In this document: positions 34,698-42,245 of the stretch, piece after piece
Numbering within the stretch: the first letter of the stretch is position 1
Layout of the letters: each line of letters begins with the position of its first letter
Assembly (NCBI GenBank): GCA_001769655.1
Contig: MEPC01000017.1
Coordinates: forward strand, 1-64,000
Length of the DNA stretch: 64,000 nucleotides
From: Bacteroidetes bacterium RIFCSPLOWO2_12_FULL_37_12
GTDB lineage: Bacteria > Bacteroidota > Bacteroidia > 2-12-FULL-37-12
Direction: 5' to 3'
The notes under the pieces: model-generated
The model's database searches: none
Told to the model about the DNA's origin: nothing
The model's input: the letters and a program-made list of their open reading frames with translations, nothing else
Made by a program: the position numbers and the translations under genes

Positions 34698-36011
34698 CTA
34701 TTCCTCCGCCGAACTTTGCATTATAACAGGAAAACTTTTTGTTGCTTTCGCTCCCAACTCCTTTATTTTCTCGGCAGTTTTTAACATATTCCCTTTTCCG
34801 GTGTAGAGTTTTTTATAACCCTCCTGAAAAATATCCTGTGCCCGGATAAGCTCCTCTCCTACTTTTGTAAAGTCATCAGTGACACTTACCAATTTATCAT
34901 ACATTTCTCCACTTAAACGGGCAATCTCAAGCGTGTTTTTATTTTGATTCTCCTGCTTCCAGATATAGGCAATCGTTCTCAACGTAGCTAATAAAGTAGA
35001 AGGATATACCAACACAATGTTTTTTTCAAATGCTTCGTTATAGATAGCATGATCGGTTAGAATGGCGGCTGGTTCCACCGGAATAAATAGAAATACAAAA
35101 TCGGGCGAATTGATCTGATACAAGGTTTGATAATTCTTTTGACTCAACTCTTTAATATGTTTCCTGAGCGCATTAAAATGTTCTTTCAAATAACCATCCT
35201 TTTCAATTTCATTTTCTGCATTAAAATATTTTTCATACGCAATCAGTGACACTTTAGAATCAATAATATAATGTTTATTCTCGGGAAGTGAAATAACAAC
35301 ATCCGGTTGGTACCGGCTCCCATCTTGTCCTGTAAATTGGCTTTGAATTTTGAAATGTACATCCCTCTTAAGCCCTGATATTTCCAATATTTTCTCAAGA
35401 ATGACTTCTCCCCAATTCCCACGTGTTTTGGCTTCTCCTTTTAAAGCACGGGTTAAATTGGATGTCTCCTTTGAAATTACGTTCTGTGCTTCCCCCAGTT
35501 TGCGGATTTCAGTTTCAAGCGAAGTTCGTTGTTTGGATTCCCTGTCATAACTCTCACTCAATTTACTTTGAAAGTCCTTTATTTTTTCGTTGAGGGTTTG
35601 AAAGGTCTGGTCAAGATTTAATTTGTTAATCTGAGTAAATTTTTCTGACTTCTCCTCCAACATCCGATTTGTGATGAGTGAGATTTCATTCAGCATTATT
35701 TTTTTCTTTTCATCTAATTCGGCTTTTTGTTGTTCAAGTTTTTCTTTTAGAAATTTGTTTTCCGAGAGCGAAGTTGTCAAAGATTGTCCGGTATCAATAC
35801 GCCGGTTCCGTTCTTTTTCTAATTCCGTTTGAAGTTCTTTAATTTGCTTGATGTATTCCTCAATTTTCGCAAGTGTCACTGCGTAATCCCGCGACAGGTT
35901 ATCCTGTTTTTCTTTCGCGTTGGAAATTTCCTTAGATGCAATAAATCGGGAGATTAGGAAGCCGGTAATTAAGCCGGTGGCTGTAGCGATTAATAGGGGG
36001 AAGATTTCCAT
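34698..36011 (-). CDS. rmuC: DNA recombination protein RmuC
   Basis: The protein has 437 residues from the ATG at 36011. The TTG four codons upstream lies inside the -7 box and was rejected. An N-terminal transmembrane helix (about 1-22) and a long coiled coil (about 30-190) precede the RmuC domain (about 190-390), which has KGEAKTRGNWGEVILEKILE, DSKVSLIAYEKYF and PDFVFLFIPVEPA. The domain is a PD-(D/E)XK-like nuclease fold; RmuC limits rearrangement at inverted repeats in E. coli. In a genome so rich in inverted repeats that role is notable. Confidence 0.92.
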   Translation of the reverse strand: MEIFPLLIATATGLITGFLISRFIASKEISNAKEKQDNLSRDYAVTLAKIEEYIKQIKELQTELEKERNRRIDTGQSLTTSLSENKFLKEKLEQQKAELDEKKKIMLNEISLITNRMLEEKSEKFTQINKLNLDQTFQTLNEKIKDFQSKLSESYDRESKQRTSLETEIRKLGEAQNVISKETSNLTRALKGEAKTRGNWGEVILEKILEISGLKRDVHFKIQSQFTGQDGSRYQPDVVISLPENKHYIIDSKVSLIAYEKYFNAENEIEKDGYLKEHFNALRKHIKELSQKNYQTLYQINSPDFVFLFIPVEPAAILTDHAIYNEAFEKNIVLVYPSTLLATLRTIAYIWKQENQNKNTLEIARLSGEMYDKLVSVTDDFTKVGEELIRAQDIFQEGYKKLYTGKGNMLKTAEKIKELGAKATKSFPVIMQSSAEE

Positions 36012-36020
36012 GGTTTTGAA

Positions 36021-36028
36021 CAAAGGTA
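36021..36028 (-). promoter_or_regulatory. -7 box TACCTTTG of rmuC
   Basis: The reverse strand matches TAnnTTTG, 9 nt before the ATG at 36011, implying a very short leader. Confidence 0.55.
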
Positions 36029-36046
36029 AGTAATATTTTATATAGA

Positions 36047-36140
36047 AATGGTTAGATGGTTAGATAGTTAGATGGTTGACTGAAAACAATTAAGCATATA
36101 CCTCTATACCCCTATACCCTATACCCTATACCCCTATATC
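36047..36140. repeat. Tandem repeats ttagatgg and ccctata
   Basis: Four units of the ttagatgg 8-mer (36050-36077) are followed by about six units of a 7-bp ccctata repeat (36097-36140) between rmuC and the end of the multihaem cytochrome gene. Confidence 0.75.
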
Positions 36141-36142
36141 CT

Positions 36143-39100
36143 CTAATTCCTGTGATATTTCATCTCTCTCCTCAAGGTATAGAGATAATCCCTCACAGCT
36201 TCACCCTGGTAGCGGGCTTCTTCCTCTACTGTCATTCCGGAGTTGGGAATCGGGAAATCCACTTTCACATATCCATTGCCCCAGTTAGGTAACATTTTTG
36301 TGCTTTTCAGGAATCCCTGCGGATCGCCCAACCATTTGTGAGTCCAATCGGGTTTTAATTTTTCGTGCACGTCCCGAAGATCAGGGGCGTATTTAGAAAG
36401 GAAGATATCTTTGGGCTCCCCTCCTACTGCGTGACATTTCTGGCAATCAAACTTTGCTACAAGATCCTTTCCGAGCGCAATTTTATCCGGGGTTGTTTTA
36501 GGTGGAGAATTATCTTTCAACTGTAAGGATTTTCCTTCGGTAGAATGAAAATAATTCAGCACCACATTCATTTCTTCTTCCTTAAAATCAAACGAAGGCA
36601 TGCGAATTAAAAAGTTAGGTCTAATCCCATACTCATTTCCCAGAGTAGGATCTTTCAAAAATTTTAGTAACCAGTTTTCCTGATACCGGCTTCCGGGAGT
36701 AGCTAAAATGGGAGGAGCATACGCAATATCATTTCCAAATTCAAAGGGATCCAATCCGATCAAAAGTTCCTGGTTAATCTGGTCCCGAATATGACCGCTT
36801 TTATAGTTTTCAATCTGGTGACATCCCACGCAATTATTATCTCTGAAAAACACTTGTCCCATATCTCTGGCTTTAACTACCGGAGAAGGCGATGGCTGAT
36901 AAGGATCTGCAATTTTTCTCTTAGTCCACCCTTTCAATGCCACCGCAATTGCCTCTATTTCCGTTTCATTCAATCCAAAATTAGGCATGGCAAGTGTAAT
37001 CCTGTCTGTTTGATATTGACGTGGGTCTCGAACTTTTCCTTTTATCCAACCTTCCCAAGTATGGTTATGATGTTTAGGATTGGTGGATACCGAATTACCG
37101 AAATCAAGATTGTGAACATTTTTATCGGCAATCTCGATAAGAGAAACCGAAACATTCGAGAATTGATTATGTTCTTTCAAGTCGTGGCAACCATAGCAAC
37201 CCTTCTGTTCTATTAATTTTGAACCGAGAGCAATCATTTTCTGGTCATCTAGTTTAAAAGCATCGAAACCAGTTAAGGTGGACTCCTCATTTTTTTCTTT
37301 AAGTGTCACCAGAAACGCTGTGATATCTGCCGCTTCCTGCGAGGTAAGGCGTAAATCAGGCATTCTTGTTTCGGGGTGATATTTTTTTGGATTCAAAATC
37401 CAATCGTAAATCCAATCGGCTTTTGCTTTGGAACCCACTTTATTAAGATTGGGAGCAAAGCCGGAGCCTTCCTTCAAAAAGGGAGTAGGGGAAAGTTTCG
37501 ACCATTGTATATCGCCTATTGAGTGGCAAGAAGTACAACCAACGTGCATGGCTAGTTGTGAGCCCCTTTCAGCATCTCCGTTGCCTGGATATGTTTCGGG
37601 TTGATACGTTGAAGATTTACTGAGATTTGCCAAATAAGCCGTTATAGCCATCGCATCCTTGTCGGACAGATAAAAATTGGGCATTCGTGAGAATGAATAA
37701 TAGTTTTTGGGATTCTTTATCCAACGATAAATAAATTGCGGGTTGGTTTTCGCCATTAAACCATTAAGATTAGGTCCGACCTTTCTCAATTTATAATATT
37801 TATCTAACGGTGTTTGGTGACACCCCCAGCATCCCAAGTCCATAACCAATTTACGACCGAGAGAAACCGTTTCTCCCATAGAGAGATTTACAGAAGTAGG
37901 ATGACAGGATTGACAGGATGATTCTACATACTTTTCCCTCATTAATGGTTTTTCCCAATAATGGTCGTATCCGGGTTCATGCGGGCGAGAATGTGCTTCC
38001 CCAATATCAATGGCTATTCCCTGCCCCTGATGACAGGAGATACAACCTATTTTATCAACATTATGTACTTTAAGAATTTCAGGAGAGTGATATTGCAATG
38101 GATCCGTTCTGATTTCAAGGAGGTCCGTTTGAGTTGCTGTTAAAGGATCCGGCGCAGGAATTCTTACCGTTCCAGAATGTTTTTGGGCTACTTCTTCCAG
38201 AATTTTTGTCCGTTCTTCTGCAGGTAATGCATAAAATTCTTCTACGGTCAGAGGTGCCTCGTATTTCCAATGCATGTGGGCAAATTCTTTGTAAGTAATT
38301 TTTTTATAGAATGAAGGAATTTTGTATATTTTCTGAAGAGAATCAGCAAAACCTTTAAACTTGAACATATTTTCCGACTTATCATCAAACAAACTATCAT
38401 TCCATGCAAGGTGGCAAGATTGGCAACGGTCAATATTCATTTCAAGATCAAAAAAGTTATTGGTAGAGTAGTCCTTCATGACTACCTGATTGATTCTTGA
38501 TTTTACCTCAGAATACATGGTAGAATCATTATTGAGTTGAATAAGATCGGCATTTAATTTTTCTATATTATCATGTAAATCATTAATGTTTTTTTCAAAC
38601 TCCGCTATTTTAGATTTTTGTTCATCCCTGAGAGTTCTTATTTTTTCAATTTTTAATCCTATGGTATAAATTGAGTCGGCATACAAATCAATGTCAGCTT
38701 TCATCTTTTTAATCACCTTAAAATCATTTTTCTTTAGCGCATCGGTATAGAAAAAGTACGCCTGCGCATCTTTTGCTTTCATATCTGATAACTTCACTGA
38801 TTCATCCCTTAGCTGATTAAAATAAAGAATATACGAATTTTTGGCGCTTAGATAACCGCTGAGTTTTGATACAGAATCGGAAACAATTCTTAAACGGATT
38901 TTCATGGCTGTGATTTGTCCGACTAAATTATTTCCGTTTTCATCCTTTGTATAAAGTAATTGGTCTTTTTTGAGACGGGTCATATTCAACCCTATTTGTT
39001 TATATTCGTTAATCCATTCCCTCCATTCTCTTCTGGGCAGGTCTTTCAGATAATTGACACTTGAAAATTCATCGTAGGCGGCCCAGATGGTGCTTAGAAA

Positions 39101-39241
39101 TAGTAATAGTGAAAAGAAAAGATAAACGGAAGTATAAGAACGCAATTCAACCGGGTCTTTCGTGAGCCGTTTTATGCGTTTCCATTTCATTTCTTCACGG
39201 AAAAGTTTTAGGTCTTGTTGAAATTGGGAAAGTAAGCTCAT
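36143..39241 (-). CDS. Octahaem c-type cytochrome with an N-terminal membrane anchor and coiled coil
   Basis: The protein has 1032 residues. One transmembrane helix lies at about 36-55, followed by a long coiled-coil region (about 80-255). Eight CxxCH motifs start at C273, C400, C443, C471, C569, C682, C804 and C933. The later haem segments look like repeated single-domain cytochrome c modules with a recurring W-x-x-NP(K)-x-Y...RMP-x-F pattern. It is probably anchored in the inner membrane with the haems in the periplasm. It carries electrons, but donor and acceptor are unknown and no oxidase or reductase subunit adjoins it. The arrangement does not match any octahaem nitrite or tetrathionate reductase I know. 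Confidence 0.85.
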   Translation of the reverse strand: MSLLSQFQQDLKLFREEMKWKRIKRLTKDPVELRSYTSVYLFFSLLLFLSTIWAAYDEFSSVNYLKDLPRREWREWINEYKQIGLNMTRLKKDQLLYTKDENGNNLVGQITAMKIRLRIVSDSVSKLSGYLSAKNSYILYFNQLRDESVKLSDMKAKDAQAYFFYTDALKKNDFKVIKKMKADIDLYADSIYTIGLKIEKIRTLRDEQKSKIAEFEKNINDLHDNIEKLNADLIQLNNDSTMYSEVKSRINQVVMKDYSTNNFFDLEMNIDRCQSCHLAWNDSLFDDKSENMFKFKGFADSLQKIYKIPSFYKKITYKEFAHMHWKYEAPLTVEEFYALPAEERTKILEEVAQKHSGTVRIPAPDPLTATQTDLLEIRTDPLQYHSPEILKVHNVDKIGCISCHQGQGIAIDIGEAHSRPHEPGYDHYWEKPLMREKYVESSCQSCHPTSVNLSMGETVSLGRKLVMDLGCWGCHQTPLDKYYKLRKVGPNLNGLMAKTNPQFIYRWIKNPKNYYSFSRMPNFYLSDKDAMAITAYLANLSKSSTYQPETYPGNGDAERGSQLAMHVGCTSCHSIGDIQWSKLSPTPFLKEGSGFAPNLNKVGSKAKADWIYDWILNPKKYHPETRMPDLRLTSQEAADITAFLVTLKEKNEESTLTGFDAFKLDDQKMIALGSKLIEQKGCYGCHDLKEHNQFSNVSVSLIEIADKNVHNLDFGNSVSTNPKHHNHTWEGWIKGKVRDPRQYQTDRITLAMPNFGLNETEIEAIAVALKGWTKRKIADPYQPSPSPVVKARDMGQVFFRDNNCVGCHQIENYKSGHIRDQINQELLIGLDPFEFGNDIAYAPPILATPGSRYQENWLLKFLKDPTLGNEYGIRPNFLIRMPSFDFKEEEMNVVLNYFHSTEGKSLQLKDNSPPKTTPDKIALGKDLVAKFDCQKCHAVGGEPKDIFLSKYAPDLRDVHEKLKPDWTHKWLGDPQGFLKSTKMLPNWGNGYVKVDFPIPNSGMTVEEEARYQGEAVRDYLYTLRREMKYHRN

Positions 39242-39289
39242 GGTGAGTTACAGGTTTTTTAGCTTGAAAAATAAAGAATTTAAGTGGAC

Positions 39290-39361
39290 TGATATTTCAT
39301 ATCAAATATTAATCTTTGTCATGATTTATATCATACCCATTGAAATTAAAGTGCAAATGTA
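39290..39361 (-). promoter_or_regulatory. Promoter and FNR-like dyads upstream of the octahaem cytochrome
   Basis: The reverse strand carries TACATTTG at 39361-39354. Between it and the gene are two dyads, tgatatttcatatca (39290-39304) and tgat-ttat-atca (39322-39333); the second resembles the FNR half-site arrangement TGAT-N4-ATCA. Their position downstream of the -7 box would suit repression better than activation, or a second promoter. Confidence 0.35.
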
Positions 39362-39405
39362 ATATTTTATAGATAAAAAGGAAAGAGTTGGGGAAAAAAA
39401 AGGTA

Positions 39406-39482
39406 TAGGGTATAGAGGTATAGAGGTGAAGGGTATAAGGTATAAAGGTACAGCCCCTATACCTTATACCTTATACCCCTTT
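39406..39482. repeat. 7-8-bp tandem ggtataa units forming an inverted repeat
   Basis: Imperfect ggtata(g/a)g units on the left and their complements ccttata on the right could fold back on each other just beyond the tonB-like gene end. Confidence 0.65.
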
Positions 39483-39488
39483 CCTTCA

Positions 39489-40163
39489 TCACCCCAAAGT
39501 AAACTTAATCGGTAAGCTCATTCGTACTTTTACGGGTTTGCCTCGTTGCTTTCCGGGGTTCCATTTCATTAGTTTTACCACTCTGACGGCTTCTTCATCA
39601 CAGCCACCACCAATCCCTTTCAAAACTTCTACATTATCAATGGATCCTTTTTCGTTGACCACAAATTGCACAAACACACGACCATCAATGCCGGCTTGTT
39701 TAGCCATTTCAGGGTAGCGGATATTGTCCTGGAGAAATTTTGCAATACCTGCCTGACCACCTGGAAATGACTGGGGTTCTTCGACCACTAAAAAGATTTC
39801 TGAAACCACTTCTTCTGCCGGTGCTTCTTCTTTGATTTCCTGCGGAACTATCTGGGTTTCCTCCGTGATTTCTGCATCAAAACTAACTTTTGTTTCCTGA
39901 ATAATTTCATCGTTGGCTACTTCTACAATTTGTGTTTGCTGTACCTGAGGAGGCGGAGGAGGGGGAACGTCCTGTTTGGTTTGAGGAATTTCGAGGGTTT
40001 CTTCAAATTGTGCATCAAGAACACCCAGATTAGCAACTGTATCGGAGTTTGATTCCCATTGAAAAGCCATAATGACAAGAGCAAGAACAACTACATAAGA
40101 AAACGCAAGGAAAAAAGCCCTTTTCTTATTGAGGTCAGCGGATTCTGTTTTTTTTAGTTCCAT
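39489..40163 (-). CDS. TonB-like energy transducer, paralogue 1
   Basis: A 224-residue TonB-family protein. A short cytoplasmic start (MELKKTESADLNKKR), a transmembrane helix (about 16-36) and a proline-rich periplasmic linker (PPPPPPQV) precede a TonB C-terminal domain (about 135-224), with IRYPEMAKQAGIDGRVFVQF and GGCDEEAVRVVKLMKW. It transmits proton-motive force to TonB-dependent outer-membrane receptors. The neighbouring paralogue upstream shares its plan and much of its sequence, so the pair arose by tandem duplication. No ExbBD genes are adjacent. Confidence 0.92.
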   Translation of the reverse strand: MELKKTESADLNKKRAFFLAFSYVVVLALVIMAFQWESNSDTVANLGVLDAQFEETLEIPQTKQDVPPPPPPQVQQTQIVEVANDEIIQETKVSFDAEITEETQIVPQEIKEEAPAEEVVSEIFLVVEEPQSFPGGQAGIAKFLQDNIRYPEMAKQAGIDGRVFVQFVVNEKGSIDNVEVLKGIGGGCDEEAVRVVKLMKWNPGKQRGKPVKVRMSLPIKFTLG

Positions 40164-40293
40164 GGTTTTTAAAGGTTTTGGTTCAGGTTGAAGTTGAAGT
40201 TAGTTAGTCAAGTTTGGTTAGGAAATGATTAGTTGTATAGGATGGTTTAATAAAATTGTAAGAATAATATTCTAAATCTCTATCTCTTTTAAA

Positions 40294-40980
40294 TCAGAAA
40301 TTCCTTAAACTAAATCTAACTGGCATGCTCCTGGGTACTTTGACAGGTATGCCACGTTGTTTTCCAGGACTCCATTTCATTAATTTTACCGCCCTAACTG
40401 CTTCTTCATCACAACCACTCCCGATCCCTTTTAATACTTTCACACTATCAATATTTCCTTTTTCATTAATAATAAATTGAACATATACAAGTCCTTCTGT
40501 ACCAATTTGTGTTGCGATTTCAGGATAATGAATATTCTCCTGAAGAAATTTATTAATGCCTGCATTACCACCAGGAAATGATGGTGCTACTTCAGGTACA
40601 TATACAAAAGGGGGTTCTGAAACTTTTTCATCAGGGGGTTCAACAGCGAGCACCGGTAAAGCTGGAATCTCGGTTTCATCTGTGATTTCCGAAGTAAAAT
40701 CAATCTTCGGATTTTCTATAATTACATCGTCAGGCACTTCTTTAATTTTCGGTTGTTTTGGTTGTGGAGTAGGTGGGGGTGGAAGCTCCTGTTTTGTTTG
40801 TGGAATAATAATGGTTTCTTCAAATACAGGATCAACTATTCCATAATTGGCTTCCTTACCAAGATTTGACTCCCACTGGAATGCCATAATGACAAGAGTA
40901 AGAACAACCACAAAAGAAAATAGAAGGAAAAAAAATCTTTTCTTATTGAGGTCAGCGGATTTGTTTTTTTTGAGTTCCAT
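40294..40980 (-). CDS. TonB-like energy transducer, paralogue 2
   Basis: The protein has 228 residues from the ATG at 40980. A longer TTG-initiated frame was rejected because the full promoter at 41025-41055 lies inside it and the paralogue also starts MELKK. Plan: transmembrane helix (about 16-36), proline-rich linker (PPPPTPQPKQ), TonB C-terminal domain (about 140-228) with IHYPEIATQIGTEGLVYVQF and GSGCDEEAVRAVKLMKW. It is the first gene of the tandem pair, 130 nt from paralogue 1, and the two are likely transcribed together. Confidence 0.92.
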   Translation of the reverse strand: MELKKNKSADLNKKRFFFLLFSFVVVLTLVIMAFQWESNLGKEANYGIVDPVFEETIIIPQTKQELPPPPTPQPKQPKIKEVPDDVIIENPKIDFTSEITDETEIPALPVLAVEPPDEKVSEPPFVYVPEVAPSFPGGNAGINKFLQENIHYPEIATQIGTEGLVYVQFIINEKGNIDSVKVLKGIGSGCDEEAVRAVKLMKWSPGKQRGIPVKVPRSMPVRFSLRNF

Positions 40981-41024
40981 GGTTTCTGGAGATTTAGTTT
41001 GTTCTTTATTACATTCAATCCCCA

Positions 41025-41055
41025 CAAATATACTAAAACTTTTGTGAATTTGCAA
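41025..41055 (-). promoter_or_regulatory. Full promoter of the tonB-like pair
   Basis: On the reverse strand TTG (41055-41053) is followed after 20 nt by TATATTTG (41032-41025), which fits TTTG-N19-21-TAnnTTTG. The ATG is 45 nt downstream. Confidence 0.75.
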
Positions 41056-41069
41056 GCAACATTAAAAAT

Positions 41070-41450
41070 TTAATGCGCCACAATTTCCTCATACTGCGAA
41101 GAAGACAATAAGGCATCTATTTCCGTTGGATTGTCAATGGAAATTTTGATAATCCATCCCTTTCCGTAGCAATCCTTATTTACCAAATCGGGATTGGTGG
41201 ATAGTTCTTCATTTTTTTCAAGTACCTTTCCTGTTACAGGAGAAAAAAGGTCAGAAACGGTTTTCACTGCTTCAACCGTTCCAAAAATTTCATCTTGCTT
41301 TATATTTTTACCGACCGATTCAATTTCAATAAAAACGATGTCGCCGAGTTCACTTTGTGCAAAGTTGGTGATTCCTACGGTTCCGATATTGCCTTCGATA
41401 AGGAGCCATTCATGGTTTTTGGTGTATTTGAGTGAGGAGGGGTATGACAT
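41070..41450 (-). CDS. gcvH: Glycine cleavage system H protein
   Basis: The 126-residue lipoyl carrier of the glycine cleavage system. The lipoylated lysine is K63 in GTVEAVKTVSDLFSPV, and the family segments HEWLLIEGNIGTVGIT and GDIVFIEIESVG are intact. Normal length. It shuttles the aminomethyl group between GcvP and GcvT, neither of which is in the window. The gene sits downstream of sprA across a 795-bp repeat-rich gap. Confidence 0.96.
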   Translation of the reverse strand: MSYPSSLKYTKNHEWLLIEGNIGTVGITNFAQSELGDIVFIEIESVGKNIKQDEIFGTVEAVKTVSDLFSPVTGKVLEKNEELSTNPDLVNKDCYGKGWIIKISIDNPTEIDALLSSSQYEEIVAH

Positions 41451-41473
41451 GGGAGTTAAAAAAAAGTTTTATG

Positions 41474-41512
41474 GTTATGTGGTTGGATGGTTAAATGGTT
41501 AAATGGTTATAA
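41474..41512. repeat. 8-bp tandem repeat (ggttaaat)
   Basis: About four units of the (t/g)ggttaaat type follow the gcvH start on the upstream side, the same family as at 23265, 36047 and 62701. Confidence 0.65.
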
Positions 41513-41672
41513 GGATGAACTATGGAATTTCATGCAAAAGTATAAATTTTAATGGATATAATTTTAATAGGGAAATTATAGGGTTAATTTATTATTGAAA
41601 TGCTGAGAAACTTCAGGCAGTCGCGTTAAGGACAAAATATCGGTAGAAAGAAAATTCAATGTTTTTCTATTG

Positions 41673-42151
41673 AAGTGCCCCTTCCTTCGTCAGGGTAAAC
41701 TCCGGCACAAATCATATTGTAACAACGGACTTCAGTCCGTTGTGGAAACGCTAACTTCAAACAATTGAGTGCCGTAGGCAGGAATCATAAAGAAAAAAAA
41801 ATTATGCCAAACACGTATTATCAGGTATATATACAAGGTGTCTTCGGGGTAATATATCGCGAAGCAGTTGTTGAAAAAACCTGGTATTTTTGAAAAAGTT
41901 TGGAGTATCGTATGACGACAGATACCTTTTTGAGGATCTGATATGAATCGTGCCTACGGCACTTTTTACTATAAACCGTACGCACTTGAAGAATGGGCTA
42001 AAGTCCATCCTTACAAAATAAAATCGTACCGGAGTTTACCCTAACGGAGGAAGGGGTACTTTTAAACCCTTAGTGTATTATACTGAAATTACAAAATAAA
42101 ATCGTTCCGGAGTTTACCCTGACGGAGGAAGGGGCACTTTTAAACCCTTAG
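41673..42151. mobile_element. REP/RAYT element remnant with outer inverted and direct repeats
   Basis: The left end 41673-41705 (aagtgccccttccttcgtca and onward) is an inverted copy of sequence in two right-hand direct repeats, 42011-42073 and 42089-42151, which differ from each other at 3 of 63 positions. Inside lie an REP-like palindrome acaacggact-tc-agtccgttgt (41722-41743) and a 12-nt inverted pair gtgccgtaggca (41769-41780) / tgcctacggcac (41951-41962). This pair brackets a broken REP-associated transposase. The whole block occupies most of the 795-bp gap between gcvH and sprA. Confidence 0.6.
41804..41946 (+). pseudogene. Internally deleted REP-associated tyrosine transposase (IS200-like) fragment
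   Basis: The frame from 41804 reads MPNTYYQVYIQGVFGV and continues to EKTW before a stop at 41891; this resembles the N-terminus of Bacteroidota IS200-like/RAYT transposases (M-NTYTQ-YIQ-VFAV). One base over, 41887-41946 reads FLKKFGVSYDDRYLFEDLI and stops, matching their C-terminal end (FLKKF-I-YDE-YLFE). About 100 central residues, including the HUH and catalytic Tyr region, are missing. It is therefore a decayed or MITE-like derivative flanked by its own REP-type inverted sequences. Confidence 0.7.
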
Positions 42152-42245
42152 GGGAACTTTCTACCGGTGATTTAGAATAAAAATTGGTTGAAACATTTTT
42201 ATCAGCACATCAAAATAAGAATTAGCCAAATTAAAGCATGTATCA

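Noticed and set aside
41802..42008. Reverse-strand 68-residue frame across the transposase remnant
   Set aside because: It is antisense to the recognisable transposase fragments and has no family resemblance.
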